Below are positions 54,464 to 63,477 of a DNA stretch of 64,000 nt, piece by piece. Where the stretch lies: positions 3,726,501 to 3,790,500 of the forward strand of contig NZ_AP024154.1 in assembly GCF_015533855.1 (NCBI RefSeq). Direction: 5' to 3'. This DNA is from Echinicola sp. 20G (GTDB lineage: Bacteria; Bacteroidota; Bacteroidia; Cytophagales; Cyclobacteriaceae). Made by a program: the position numbers and the translations under genes. Within the stretch, counting starts at the first letter, position 1, and each line of letters begins with the position of its first letter. The notes beneath the pieces are model-generated. The model did no database searches and was not told where the DNA came from. It worked only from the letters and a program-made list of their open reading frames with translations.

Positions 54464-56002
54464 ATGAAAAACAAGAATATATTTATAGGATTGGTCGTGC
54501 TCGTCATGGGACTTTCTTCATGTGGAGAGGATTTTCTAGACCTATCAGACCCAAATGCAGTAGCTGCAGAAACGTTTTTGAGCTCTGAGACTGAAGTAGA
54601 AGCAGCAGTAAATGGCATTTATGCAGCCATAAGAAGCAACAATGCTTTAGGAGAGAACAGTGGCCTTTATACAGATGAGCGAAGTGATGATAGGGGACGG
54701 AATGATAATCAGTCCAATGCTGGTGAGCCATTCCAGTTCAATGACTTTTCACTTTTGCCAAGTAATACTTATTTAAAATCTCATTGGTCCGCCTTGTACA
54801 CTATAGTGGCAAGGGCAAATTATGTGATTAATGAAATTGCAGATGTACCCTACAATGATGAAAGCGTCAGAAGTAGCCATTTGGCTCAAGCTAGTTTTCT
54901 GAGAGCATTGGCATATTACCATTTAGTAAGAAAATGGGGCCCAGTGCCATTGGTCACCCAGCAGGTGCAGACTCCAGGAGAATTGGAAGAACTTACCTTT
55001 AGGGAGGAGGAAGCTACTATTTATCAGCTAATTATCTCTGACCTACAAATAGCAATCAACAGTTCTTTGCCAGATCACCAACCTCTTTCTGGCAAAGGGA
55101 AAGTTTCAAAAGTAGCTGCTCAAGCTTTATTGGGAGAGGTATACCTTACCATGGGAAGCAACGGAATAGGAGATCAAGATGCAACTACTTATTTTAACTT
55201 GTCAAAAGAAAATCTGACAGAGGCTTATAACAAAAGGACTTTTGATGATTTAAGTGAGATCAGCTATACTTCTGTTTTCGATGTGGAGCAAAAATCCACT
55301 AATCCGGAGATTATTTTCCAAATTGTTTATCGTCAAGGAGACCAAAATTACAGTTCCTCCATTGCGAGAAGCAATCAGGCATTGGGCGAAACCACCAATT
55401 CCCAACGCCCTGCAACTGGCGAAGGTACTCGGGTGAACTTGGATTTGGTCAATGAATATGAAGAGAACGATCCAAGAGGGGATTTCTCTGTGAAATTTGC
55501 TGAAGCTCCAACCGTTCAGCAGTACTTTATTACAAAATATAGAGATGTAAGTGATGCAGCAGGGGTGAATGGTTTTGGTGGAAATGATCATATCATGATG
55601 CGATATGCTGATGTTATCCTCCTTTTGGCGGAAGTAAATTTCCGTTTGGGGATTGAAAGTGAAGCAATTGCTATGTTAAATCAAGTACGTGAAAGAGCTG
55701 GTTTGCCTCTATATGAAGAGGCAATGCAAGACGATGAATATGCCAGTCAGTTTCCAACTCTTCAATTGGCTATCTTGCATGAAAGAAGGGTAGAATTGGC
55801 ATTTGAACAAAAGAGATGGTATGATTTGTTAAGAGCGTTCAGTCCTGCTGAGTTAGTGAGTTACTTTGGTAATAAAGAACAATCCGAATATGGAATTGCC
55901 AATTTGAACAATATTAGCGAAAAGGATCGCTATTTCCCCATTCCATTTGATGAGTATCAACTGGACCCTGAAAGGATGTATCAAAATCCAGGATATAATT
56001 AA
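54464..56002 (+). CDS. SusD/RagB-like lipoprotein (pair 3)
   Basis: 512 residues from the ATG at 54464, giving a signal with lipobox LSSC (Cys20). Family blocks: FLRALAYYHLVRKWGPVPLV, MRYADVILLLAEVNFRLG and HERRVELAFEQKRWYDLLRA; it ends in the usual YQNPGYN. It is the surface-exposed partner of the SusC encoded before it. A modest hairpin at 56034 separates it from the phosphodiesterase gene. Confidence 0.95.
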   Translation: MKNKNIFIGLVVLVMGLSSCGEDFLDLSDPNAVAAETFLSSETEVEAAVNGIYAAIRSNNALGENSGLYTDERSDDRGRNDNQSNAGEPFQFNDFSLLPSNTYLKSHWSALYTIVARANYVINEIADVPYNDESVRSSHLAQASFLRALAYYHLVRKWGPVPLVTQQVQTPGELEELTFREEEATIYQLIISDLQIAINSSLPDHQPLSGKGKVSKVAAQALLGEVYLTMGSNGIGDQDATTYFNLSKENLTEAYNKRTFDDLSEISYTSVFDVEQKSTNPEIIFQIVYRQGDQNYSSSIARSNQALGETTNSQRPATGEGTRVNLDLVNEYEENDPRGDFSVKFAEAPTVQQYFITKYRDVSDAAGVNGFGGNDHIMMRYADVILLLAEVNFRLGIESEAIAMLNQVRERAGLPLYEEAMQDDEYASQFPTLQLAILHERRVELAFEQKRWYDLLRAFSPAELVSYFGNKEQSEYGIANLNNISEKDRYFPIPFDEYQLDPERMYQNPGYN

Positions 56003-56033
56003 TCCTATTCGGTGTTCCAGAGTATTAATATTT

Positions 56034-56062
56034 GAGTAAGTCCTCTTGGGCTTACTCTTTTC
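56034..56062 (+). terminator. Weak terminator or attenuator between SusD 3 and GDPD
   Basis: GAGTAAG and CTTACTC arms with a 10-base loop followed by TTTTCTATTT. A 7-bp stem with an interrupted T run suggests partial termination, so the GDPD gene may be expressed at a lower level or partly on its own. Confidence 0.6.
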
Positions 56063-56080
56063 TATTTAAAAAAAATATTT

Positions 56081-57019
56081 ATGATTAGAAATTTTGTTAT
56101 GGTCTTAGGTGTGGCAGTATGCTGCCTAATGTCTTGTCATCCATCGGAACAAGAACAGGCCTCCGAAGTTGAGAACAATGGATTGGGTGAAGGTATCGCA
56201 GAAAAACTTAAAGCTCTAAAAAATAACGATGATGACCGTGTGCTGATAGTATCGCATAGAGGAGATTGGAGAAATGCTCCTGAAAACTCACTCCAGGCAA
56301 TTCAAAATTGTATCGAAATGAAGTTGGATATGGTCGAAATAGATGTTAGAATGACCAAGGATGGTCATTTGGTACTGATGCATGATCAAACCATAGATAG
56401 GACCACAACCGGTAAGGGAAAAGTGGCTGATTGGACTTTGGATAGTCTTAAATCGCTACAGTTGAGAAATGGGGCTGGGCATCCTACCCATCATAAAATC
56501 CCTACTTTGGAAGAAGCAATGAATGTCGCAAAAGGAAAGATTTTGGTCAATCTCGATAAAGCCTATGAAATATTTGATCAGGCATATGAAGTACTTGAGG
56601 CCACAGAAACAACAGATCACGTAATAATGAAGGGTAGTGTGGGTGTAGAACAATTAAAAAAGGACTTTAAAGACTATCTGCCAAAGATTATTTACATGCC
56701 CATCATTGATCTAGGGAAAGACAATGCAGCAACTGAAATCTTAAAATTCAGTAAGGAAATAAAGCCTATAGCCTATGAGGTCATTTTTTCTAAAGCTGAT
56801 TCTACCACCTATACCTTAATGAAATTAATCCAGGATAACGATAGCAAAGTGTGGGTAAATTCTCTTTGGGAAAGTTTAAATGGTGGTTATGAAGATGATA
56901 TGGCAGTTTATAATCGGGATAGTATATATGGCTGGTATCTCGAACATAAAGTAAAGTTGATACAGACTGATCGACCTAAAATGTTAAAAGAATATTTGGT
57001 AGAAAAAGGAAAAAAGTGA
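56081..57019 (+). CDS. Glycerophosphodiester phosphodiesterase family lipoprotein
   Basis: 312 residues. Lipobox LMSC (Cys19), so lipid-anchored. GDPD TIM barrel: His59-Arg60 (SHRGDW), Glu69 (APENS), Glu86 and Asp88 (MVEIDVR) and His101 (LMHDQT), the metal-binding and catalytic set of the family. It hydrolyses glycerophosphodiesters, or similar phosphodiesters, to glycerol 3-phosphate and an alcohol outside the cytoplasm. Placed 78 bp after susD 3, with a weak hairpin between, it could process material gathered by that SusCD pair; the alternative is that it is only a neighbour. No phosphate transport genes are in the window. Confidence 0.93.
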   Translation: MIRNFVMVLGVAVCCLMSCHPSEQEQASEVENNGLGEGIAEKLKALKNNDDDRVLIVSHRGDWRNAPENSLQAIQNCIEMKLDMVEIDVRMTKDGHLVLMHDQTIDRTTTGKGKVADWTLDSLKSLQLRNGAGHPTHHKIPTLEEAMNVAKGKILVNLDKAYEIFDQAYEVLEATETTDHVIMKGSVGVEQLKKDFKDYLPKIIYMPIIDLGKDNAATEILKFSKEIKPIAYEVIFSKADSTTYTLMKLIQDNDSKVWVNSLWESLNGGYEDDMAVYNRDSIYGWYLEHKVKLIQTDRPKMLKEYLVEKGKK

Positions 57020-57068
57020 TTATGTTAAAGCTATTGAGTTTGGGTGTAAACAAGTACTTTTGTTAAAT

Positions 57069-57521
57069 TTACTTCAATGTTTTTTCAAAACACCGGCTAT
57101 TACTCACACCAATGTATTGGCCGTAGTTGGGAATCAATAGATAACCGTTCTTTTCATACAGCTTGATGGCTTCTGGCTGTTTGAGGCCAGTCTCCAAAAT
57201 GCAACGTTTATAGTTGAGTTCCTTGGCCCACTTTTCCAGTTCCGCCAATACAACGGAAGCAATTCCTTTACCTCTAAAATTCATTACAGTATACATCCTT
57301 TTGACTTCCATAGATCTTTTATCGTATTCTTTGATGGCACCACAGCTAATAGGAATACCATTTTCAAAAGCGATCACTGCATATTTGATATGATCAATTT
57401 TGTTGAATTGATCATAAAAGGCATGGTCTTTTCCATCCCTTACCGCCAGCTCTGCATCTAGTAGCTTTACTAATTTGACAAAGTCTTGGTGGCTAGCGTC
57501 TGTTCTTATGGTTTTGATCAT
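57069..57521 (-). CDS. GNAT family N-acetyltransferase
   Basis: 150 residues. The acetyl-CoA-binding motif A appears as RGKGIASVVLAELEKWA (about 97-113), preceded by the strand RSMEVKRMYTV and followed by ETGLKQPEAIKLYEKNGY, the classic GNAT pattern. The substrate is unknown. Its start codon overlaps the stop of the upstream membrane-protein gene by four bases (ATGA), indicating translational coupling. It converges on the GDPD gene. Confidence 0.93.
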   Translation of the reverse strand: MIKTIRTDASHQDFVKLVKLLDAELAVRDGKDHAFYDQFNKIDHIKYAVIAFENGIPISCGAIKEYDKRSMEVKRMYTVMNFRGKGIASVVLAELEKWAKELNYKRCILETGLKQPEAIKLYEKNGYLLIPNYGQYIGVSNSRCFEKTLK

Positions 57522-58495
57522 TTTTGGCCATTCTTTTCTGTTCTTGACTTAATTATTTCAAGAATATTGTTTTGAATATCTTTCATTATAAGCTTACTCC
57601 ATAACCCACTGTAGAAGTTGAAATTGGTAGATAGTCTGAATTTTGAAGATAAATGTAAAATAAATTGATGTTCAGAAATTTCTTCAAGTTCATATTTTCC
57701 TTGTAGAACATCAAAATAGCTTCCACCAATTAAAACATGTTTGTCTAGCGCAGAAGGAGGGATGCTGTTAGGGTCACTGTCAATTGAAAAAGCCAAAAGT
57801 TTTTGAGGAATGATATCAGTTACAGTCTCTGTAAAAAATAAGCCTTTATCAAATTTGGCTATTCTTACACCTCCAATGGCAATTGTGTCCAAAGATGCTT
57901 CAATCGGTCTGGGAAAACCTAAGAATTGAAAAAGAGATTTGCTGTTTTCATTTTTACTTATTGTCCTAACTCTGGTTATTTGATTCCAAATATCTTCTTT
58001 TGTAGAGTTTATTTCAATAGAAGTTTCTGCAATAAAGAACTTTTCATTTAAACCAAAATAACCTTCAATTGGAGCTATTAGAAATGGAATGAATAGAATT
58101 AATGAAACTTTTAATTGAGATGGACTTCTATAAAATAATTTGATTCCTATAAAACCTCCTATTAAGGACATCACAGCAAAAATAGGAATAGCCATCAAAG
58201 CACAAATGATTCCTTCCCAATTAAAGAGTACTGTTATAATAATTACTCCTAAAATGGAAAAAACTGGCATAGCAATTCCTAATATTTTGGATGCTCTTAA
58301 TATGTGTTTATTGTAGTACGCTGTGATTAGACCAATGACGAATGGTACAAAAAACATAAATGCCAATGTCATTAATCCATATGTGGGAATAATATTCCAA
58401 TTTGTTTCTAATGAAAATAAGGCTCGAGCGACAAGCCCATATGTAATACCATAAAATAGCCCCTTAAAATTTTTAAGAGCGATTAATTTCTTCAT
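57518..58495 (-). CDS. Membrane protein with C-terminal START/SRPBCC-like domain
   Basis: 325 residues. About five hydrophobic segments lie in residues 12-155 (for example FFVPFVIGLITAYY, ILGVIIITVLF). A soluble portion follows (about 160-320), with a SRPBCC-like pattern: AETSIEINSTKEDIWNQIT at its start, typical of the first strand and helix of START/polyketide-cyclase folds, and a long C-terminal helix (WSKLIMKDIQNNILEIIKS). Ligand and role unknown. It is coupled to the GNAT gene by an ATGA overlap, so the two products may work together. Confidence 0.75.
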   Translation of the reverse strand: MKKLIALKNFKGLFYGITYGLVARALFSLETNWNIIPTYGLMTLAFMFFVPFVIGLITAYYNKHILRASKILGIAMPVFSILGVIIITVLFNWEGIICALMAIPIFAVMSLIGGFIGIKLFYRSPSQLKVSLILFIPFLIAPIEGYFGLNEKFFIAETSIEINSTKEDIWNQITRVRTISKNENSKSLFQFLGFPRPIEASLDTIAIGGVRIAKFDKGLFFTETVTDIIPQKLLAFSIDSDPNSIPPSALDKHVLIGGSYFDVLQGKYELEEISEHQFILHLSSKFRLSTNFNFYSGLWSKLIMKDIQNNILEIIKSRTEKNGQK

Positions 58496-58835
58496 ATTCT
58501 CTAAAATTATTACAATTCAATTGACCAAACTCATTTGAAGATATAAAAACATCCTTGGATAGAATGAATCCCGTTTGATATGATTTTTAACAGTTGGGTT
58601 TGAGTTTTATTCAGCAGCTTTTTTGGATCACCAAAGACTTGGATCAATTGATTCAGTTAGGAGTTGGGAATTTATAAATGGTTGGTGTGTCAGAGAGTAC
58701 TGCATCATCAATATTTTTGAGATTCACTTTTAAATTTAAAGGTTAATCCATCATATTATTTCTTAAATTAGACATTTTCCAGCGTAACAATTTATGTCTA
58801 TAAACTAATAACCATTTAATATAAACGAAGTCAAG
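58496..58835. other. Divergent intergenic region
   Basis: 340 AT-rich bases between the membrane-protein gene and the Gfo/Idh/MocA gene, which diverge. It should contain both promoters; no motif, repeat or ORF is convincing. Confidence 0.45.
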
Positions 58836-60137
58836 ATGACAAAATCCAAATTATCTAGAAGAAAATTTATAGCTCAAACCTCTGTGGCCACCATGGGATT
58901 ATCCGCAATGGCGGGTACATCATTTGCTTTTTCAACACCTCGAATCGATAAGGTTCGCTTAGGCTTTGTCGGTACGGGCAAGCAAGGATTTATTTTATTG
59001 AATTACTTGATGAAATGCCCAGAAACGGTTGTTGTGGGATGCTCAGATGTGGTGGAGTTTAATCGGAATAAGTTTAAAAAGGATGCGGAAAAGTTAAATG
59101 CAGATAAGTTTGGTGCTGCTCAAGAGGTGAAGATTCACACTGATTTTAGGGATTTACTGAGCAGTTCTGACATTGATGCGGTGGTCATTGCTACCCCTGA
59201 TCATTGGCATGCCTATATAGCGGTAGAAGCCGCCAAAGCTGGTAAGGACATTTATTGTGAAAAGCCATTGGCCGCTACTGTGATGGAAGGCCGGGCTATG
59301 GTTGATGCTACCCGAAAATATAAACGTGTTTTCCAGACTGGAAACATGCAAAGGTCCTGGAATGAATTTAGACAGGCCTGTGAATTGGTGAGGAATGGAT
59401 ATATCGGAGAAGTAAAGGAAGTCAAAGTAAACATCGGCAATCCTTCCCGTCTTTTTGATATAGAAGTGCAGGAAATCCCTGAAGGAATCGACTGGAACAT
59501 GTGGGTAGGCCCGGCTGAATACAGAGGCTATAATGACATACTCGCTCCCATGTATCAAGAAGGAGAAGATTTCAGGTATCCAGACTGGAGGGTGTATAGA
59601 CCTTATGGTGGGGGAGATATAACCGATTGGGGGGCTCATATGCTTGACATTGCTCAGTGGGGTATTGGAATGGATGGATCAGCCCCGGTAAAATACATCC
59701 CACCGAAAGATCCAAGTGCTGTATATGGAATGAAGATGATCTATGACAATGGCATTGTGATGACCCATGAAGACTGGGGAAAGAGCAATGCAGTGAGGTT
59801 TATTGGCACAAAAGGAACCGTTGATATTGGAAGAGGTTACCTGAAAACAAGTCCAGAAAGTTTGGCAGAACAGAAGATCAAAGATTCCGATATCCGCTTG
59901 GAGTACAGTGATAATCACTATCAAAATTGGATTGATGCCATTACAGAGAGAAAAAGACCGATTTGTGATGTGGAAATAGGGCATAGCACGTCTGTCTTGT
60001 GTAATGTAGTGAACATTGCTTATCAGTTAGGAAGGGAACTGGAATGGAATCCAAAGAAGGAAAAGTTTATCAATGATGATGGTGCCAATCAACTCTTGGG
60101 CAGACCTTTCCGCGGAGAATGGAAACTGGAAGTTTAA
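58836..60137 (+). CDS. Tat-exported Gfo/Idh/MocA family oxidoreductase
   Basis: 433 residues. The Tat signal SRRKFIAQTSVATMG leads to a cut near residue 30. Rossmann fold with GFVGTGKQG (about 43-51), then the family hallmark CEKPLAA with Lys143, and a C-terminal alpha/beta substrate domain (GGGDITDWGAHMLDIAQWG, about 250-268). NAD(P)-dependent, probably acting on a sugar or inositol derivative in the periplasm. GH109-type glycosidases share this fold and export, so hydrolysis by an NAD-dependent route is an alternative. It stands alone, followed by a terminator. Confidence 0.9.
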   Translation: MTKSKLSRRKFIAQTSVATMGLSAMAGTSFAFSTPRIDKVRLGFVGTGKQGFILLNYLMKCPETVVVGCSDVVEFNRNKFKKDAEKLNADKFGAAQEVKIHTDFRDLLSSSDIDAVVIATPDHWHAYIAVEAAKAGKDIYCEKPLAATVMEGRAMVDATRKYKRVFQTGNMQRSWNEFRQACELVRNGYIGEVKEVKVNIGNPSRLFDIEVQEIPEGIDWNMWVGPAEYRGYNDILAPMYQEGEDFRYPDWRVYRPYGGGDITDWGAHMLDIAQWGIGMDGSAPVKYIPPKDPSAVYGMKMIYDNGIVMTHEDWGKSNAVRFIGTKGTVDIGRGYLKTSPESLAEQKIKDSDIRLEYSDNHYQNWIDAITERKRPICDVEIGHSTSVLCNVVNIAYQLGRELEWNPKKEKFINDDGANQLLGRPFRGEWKLEV

Positions 60138-60145
60138 AACCATAT

Positions 60146-60187
60146 ATATAGCTGATTCAACCTCTATTGAATCAGCTATATGCTATT
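60146..60187. terminator. Terminator between Gfo/Idh/MocA and nudK genes
   Basis: Arms ATATAGCTGATTCAA and TTGAATCAGCTATAT with a six-base loop, followed by GCTATTTTTAC. It serves the + strand gene, and possibly the convergent nudK. Confidence 0.82.
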
Positions 60188-60229
60188 TTTACTCGGCTAT
60201 TTAATGGTTGCATTGGACAAAATCGTTGG

Positions 60230-60811
60230 TTACAACAGTTGATGTAGCTTGGCGTATTGTAGAAGCATAATTGTTTTGGCATCTCTAATTTCTCCAGTAG
60301 CTATCATTTTATAGGCATCTTCAAAATTCAACTCCATCACCTCGATATTTTCCTGCTCTTCCTCAAGACCGCCACCCTCGCTTACTTTCATGCCCTTATC
60401 ATATTCTGCCACAAAAAAATGTAGAATCTCTGTAACAGAACCTGGAGACATATAGGATTCGAAGATCTTTTGCACTTTATGAACTTTATAACCTGTTTCC
60501 TCCTCTGTTTCTTTCTTGATGCAGTCTTCAGCATTGTCCTTATCCAGTAGGCCAGCACAACTTTCGATCATCATGCCCGATTCGTTTCCATTGATATAAG
60601 TGGGTAAGCGAAACTGCCTAGTGAGGATCACAGACTGAAATTCTTTGTTATAAAGTAAAATAGTTGCACCATTTCCCCTGTCATAAGCTTCTCTGGATTG
60701 GGGTTCCCATTCTCCATTTTTCTTTCGGTAGTCAAAGGTGACTTTCTTCAAAATGTACCAATTGTCAGACAGTATTTCAGTTTTATTGATTTTGATATTT
60801 TCGTTTTTCAT
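60230..60811 (-). CDS. nudK: GDP-mannose pyrophosphatase-type Nudix hydrolase
   Basis: 193 residues, same size as E. coli NudK and matching its distinctive blocks: YDRGNGATILLYN, RQFRLPTYINGNESG, ESCAGLLD, SYMSPGSVTEILHFFVAEYD and TGEIRDAKTIMLL. The Nudix box runs from GLLDKDNAEDC to KKETEEETGY, with Lys in place of the usual Arg before the first Glu. NudK hydrolyses GDP-mannose and related nucleotide sugars to GMP and sugar 1-phosphate in the cytoplasm. It lies between a Gfo/Idh/MocA gene and a LytTR regulator and is probably transcribed alone. Confidence 0.92.
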   Translation of the reverse strand: MKNENIKINKTEILSDNWYILKKVTFDYRKKNGEWEPQSREAYDRGNGATILLYNKEFQSVILTRQFRLPTYINGNESGMMIESCAGLLDKDNAEDCIKKETEEETGYKVHKVQKIFESYMSPGSVTEILHFFVAEYDKGMKVSEGGGLEEEQENIEVMELNFEDAYKMIATGEIRDAKTIMLLQYAKLHQLL

Positions 60812-60946
60812 GAGTATGAATAGTCAATGGATTTTGTTTTATCAAAGTGCTGATATCAGGTTTAAAGTAGCAATAATAAAAGCTGGTTTTGCATTTTAAA
60901 TCATTAATCATTGAAGAAAGATCGATAAATTGGCCATTATACTTGG

Positions 60947-61645
60947 TCATTCATATTGAGACAAACGCAAAAGGACTTCTTCTTTATAGGACCGGCTTAT
61001 TGTTAACGCTTGCCCACCAATTTCTAGGTATTCATGGGTATAAGAATCTATAGCCTTAATGTTTCCTACAAAAGACCTGTGAAATCTTATAAATTGATCT
61101 TGCGGCAGTTTTTTGGTGAAATTTGAAATGCTTTCACGGACGATTACAGTTCGGTCTTGCAAGTGGATTTTGATATAATCCGCATAGCTTTCAATGTATT
61201 GGATATCCGTAAAAGCTATTTTTTCCATTTTGCGATCCTGCCTCACAAACAAAAAGTCTGCCCTCTCTTCATCTGTCAAGTTTCCTTTATCCTTTTCCAG
61301 TGCCTCTTTTACTTTGGCTACAGATTTTAGGAACCGATCAAAAGGTATGGGCTTCAATAAATAATCGGTTGCTTCCAAGTTGAACCCTTCCAAGGCATAT
61401 TCCCGGTAGGCGGTGGTGAAGATCACATGAATGTTTTTGGGAATTATTTTGGCAAATGCTATTCCATCGATTCCTGGCATATTAATATCTAGGAAAATCA
61501 GGTCAATTTGTTCTTGCTGAACCATATTGAAGGCTTCATTGGCATTGTTTGCGCAGCCGATCAACTTCAAGTGGTCCACTTTAGATATAAATTCCCTAAG
61601 GATGTTCTGGGCTATAGGTTCATCGTCGACGATCAGACAATTCAT
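60947..61645 (-). CDS. LytTR family response regulator
   Basis: 232 residues. Receiver domain (1-120) with acidic pocket Asp7 and Asp8 and phospho-acceptor Asp53 (LIFLDINMPG). LytTR DNA-binding domain (about 138-230; FVRQDRKMEKIAF, RFHRSFVGNIKAI). Its start overlaps the stop of the histidine kinase gene by four bases, so they form a coupled two-component system. Targets unknown; the divergent MotA/TolQ-like gene at 62944 is the nearest candidate. Confidence 0.95.
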   Translation of the reverse strand: MNCLIVDDEPIAQNILREFISKVDHLKLIGCANNANEAFNMVQQEQIDLIFLDINMPGIDGIAFAKIIPKNIHVIFTTAYREYALEGFNLEATDYLLKPIPFDRFLKSVAKVKEALEKDKGNLTDEERADFLFVRQDRKMEKIAFTDIQYIESYADYIKIHLQDRTVIVRESISNFTKKLPQDQFIRFHRSFVGNIKAIDSYTHEYLEIGGQALTISRSYKEEVLLRLSQYE

Positions 61646-62733
61646 GAGACCTTTGGTTTGATTTGGACAGTATTCAGTTGTAATTCGATTATAAATTGCC
61701 CATTTAGTTTTTGGATATGGAAAATATGGGCATCTGGATATAGGAGTTGGAGCCTTTTTTTGATATTCTGGAGACCAATTCCTGAAGAGGTAAAACTTTT
61801 CATATTTGCGGTTTCCTCAAAAGTGTTTTTAAGAAAAAACAGTACTGTTTCATCTTGGGTTTTGATGTTCAATTCGATCAAAGCTTCTTTTTCCTGTGGT
61901 TTGCCATGTTTAAAACTATTTTCCAATAGAGGGAGAAAAAGCATCGGCGCAATCATCAGCTGACTGGGCTGCTCTGGGAAACTTACCGTTATTTTGAAAT
62001 TGGATTTGTGCCTCAGTTTTTCCAATGCCAGGTAATCCTGAAGGTGATCGATTTCATCTTGAAGAGGAACCAATGATTTTGGCGTTTGATAAAGAATGTA
62101 ATCCAGTAGCTTGGATAGTTTTAGGATAAGTTCAGGTGTTTCATCACTTTTTGCGATGGCAGACCCATAAATGGTATTGAGGGTATTGAATAGAAAATGG
62201 GGGTGAATCTGCATTTTTAAATATGACAGTTCTTCTTTTTTGAGCAATAGTTCTCCATTGACCAGAGTATATTGAAGTTCTTGATTCCTTAATTGGATTT
62301 TATAACTTTCGCGATAAGCTGAAAAAAGGGTTGTCAGCAAAACAACGATATAAACCCCAATAATAATTAGGTAGAGGTTTTTGCTTAACATAAATTCATT
62401 GTCCAAGGTCTCCAGGGAATTAATAAAGATATAGCCGGAAAAAGCGGAAAGGGTAATTAAAAAAATGGAGATGATGATAGTATAAATAGTATAAACTAAA
62501 AACCACCAATGTTTTTGTTGGAAAAGGTAAGTTGGGATGATGTGGAAGCTGTAAACATTGACCATAGCCAAGGTAACAGGAAGGAGAAATGCCCCGAAAG
62601 TAAATGCGGGCCCTAGGTTAGAAATGGTGATACCGAAGTAAAAAGTAAAAAACAAAAGGGCTCCCACACAGATTAAAAGCTGCTCGAGCAATTTACGGGA
62701 TACTTCAATTAATAGGTCTTTTTTGTTTGTCAT
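61642..62733 (-). CDS. LytS/YehU-type sensor histidine kinase
   Basis: 363 residues. Four membrane helices in residues about 15-145 with little periplasmic sequence, then a His_kinase domain with phospho-acceptor His177 in QIHPHFLFNTLN and a HATPase region (about 255-355; GIGLQNIKKRLQLLY). The partner regulator gene follows with an ATGA overlap. The signal sensed is unknown; the short loops favour a membrane or intramembrane cue (inference). Confidence 0.94.
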   Translation of the reverse strand: MTNKKDLLIEVSRKLLEQLLICVGALLFFTFYFGITISNLGPAFTFGAFLLPVTLAMVNVYSFHIIPTYLFQQKHWWFLVYTIYTIIISIFLITLSAFSGYIFINSLETLDNEFMLSKNLYLIIIGVYIVVLLTTLFSAYRESYKIQLRNQELQYTLVNGELLLKKEELSYLKMQIHPHFLFNTLNTIYGSAIAKSDETPELILKLSKLLDYILYQTPKSLVPLQDEIDHLQDYLALEKLRHKSNFKITVSFPEQPSQLMIAPMLFLPLLENSFKHGKPQEKEALIELNIKTQDETVLFFLKNTFEETANMKSFTSSGIGLQNIKKRLQLLYPDAHIFHIQKLNGQFIIELQLNTVQIKPKVS

Positions 62734-62943
62734 TTAAATGGACAAGGTCTCTAAAAAAAATGTAATTCCAAAGAATTTACGATGGTTGACTGATTTAGGA
62801 GGATAAGTAACTTGCTAAACTGAATGATAATAGAAAAACGGCATTAACTTGCCGTTCTCTGATCTTGTTTGGTGATTCATCGCATTTGCTAAGGGGATGT
62901 TATCAATTTTACTACCATTGCAGTGTAACAAAAAATAAATGAC

Positions 62944-63360
62944 ATGAATTTAATAACAACTATTCTAGGTCAAACAATGGGCTTTTTTATTTTTGATAGG
63001 TTTGTTGAAGGTGGAGTTGGTGGGATGACAATGATTTTAGCCTGTTTGACATTGGCGATTTTTTTCACCTTTAAAGCTTTTACCCATTTGAAGAGTGAAG
63101 CATCTCTGTTTTTAAAATACAAGAGACTTATCAATCAAGCGGTGCTGTTAGGATTGGTGATTTCTTTTGCCAATAGCATATTGGGGTTGATCCAAGGTTT
63201 TGATGCCTTGGAGGCCACAGGTGGCGCTGCAGATCCTGCGATCATTGCCGGGGGGCTGAAAATCTTTTTGCTTTCACCATTGTTTGGTCTTATTGTCTTT
63301 ACAATTGGCTATTCCATCACTTTTGTTCTTAGTTGGATGAGAAAAGCTGAATCTGAATAA
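62944..63360 (+). CDS. Small MotA/TolQ/ExbB-like membrane protein
   Basis: 138 residues with three hydrophobic segments (about 28-46, 68-84, 104-130). The block SFANSILGLIQGFDALEAT, followed by PAIIAGGLKIFLLSPLFGLIVFTIGY, follows the pattern of the last two helices of MotA/TolQ/ExbB proton channels (G-L-I-x-x-F, then A-x-G-x-x-x-A/F-L-x-x-x-x-G). No ExbD/MotB-like partner is adjacent. It is divergent from the LytS gene. Channel activity is inferred from pattern only. Confidence 0.65.
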   Translation: MNLITTILGQTMGFFIFDRFVEGGVGGMTMILACLTLAIFFTFKAFTHLKSEASLFLKYKRLINQAVLLGLVISFANSILGLIQGFDALEATGGAADPAIIAGGLKIFLLSPLFGLIVFTIGYSITFVLSWMRKAESE

Positions 63361-63477
63361 TAAGGTATTTGTAGCTTTAGTTGAAAGTCTAGCAGTTAAC
63401 AGATGGGGTTTCCACCTGAAGAATACCAATTACTTTAGGACAACAATGAAGCTCTAATTGAAAATTAAAAGATTCCC

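Noticed and set aside
58836..60137. Calling the exported Gfo/Idh/MocA protein a GH109 alpha-N-acetylgalactosaminidase.
   Set aside because: The Tat signal and fold are shared with many non-glycosidase relatives; no diagnostic feature can be verified by eye.
62836..62857. Small inverted repeat AACGGC/GCCGTT upstream of the MotA/TolQ-like gene.
   Set aside because: A 6-bp stem without a T run in a divergent promoter region; neither a terminator nor a convincing operator.
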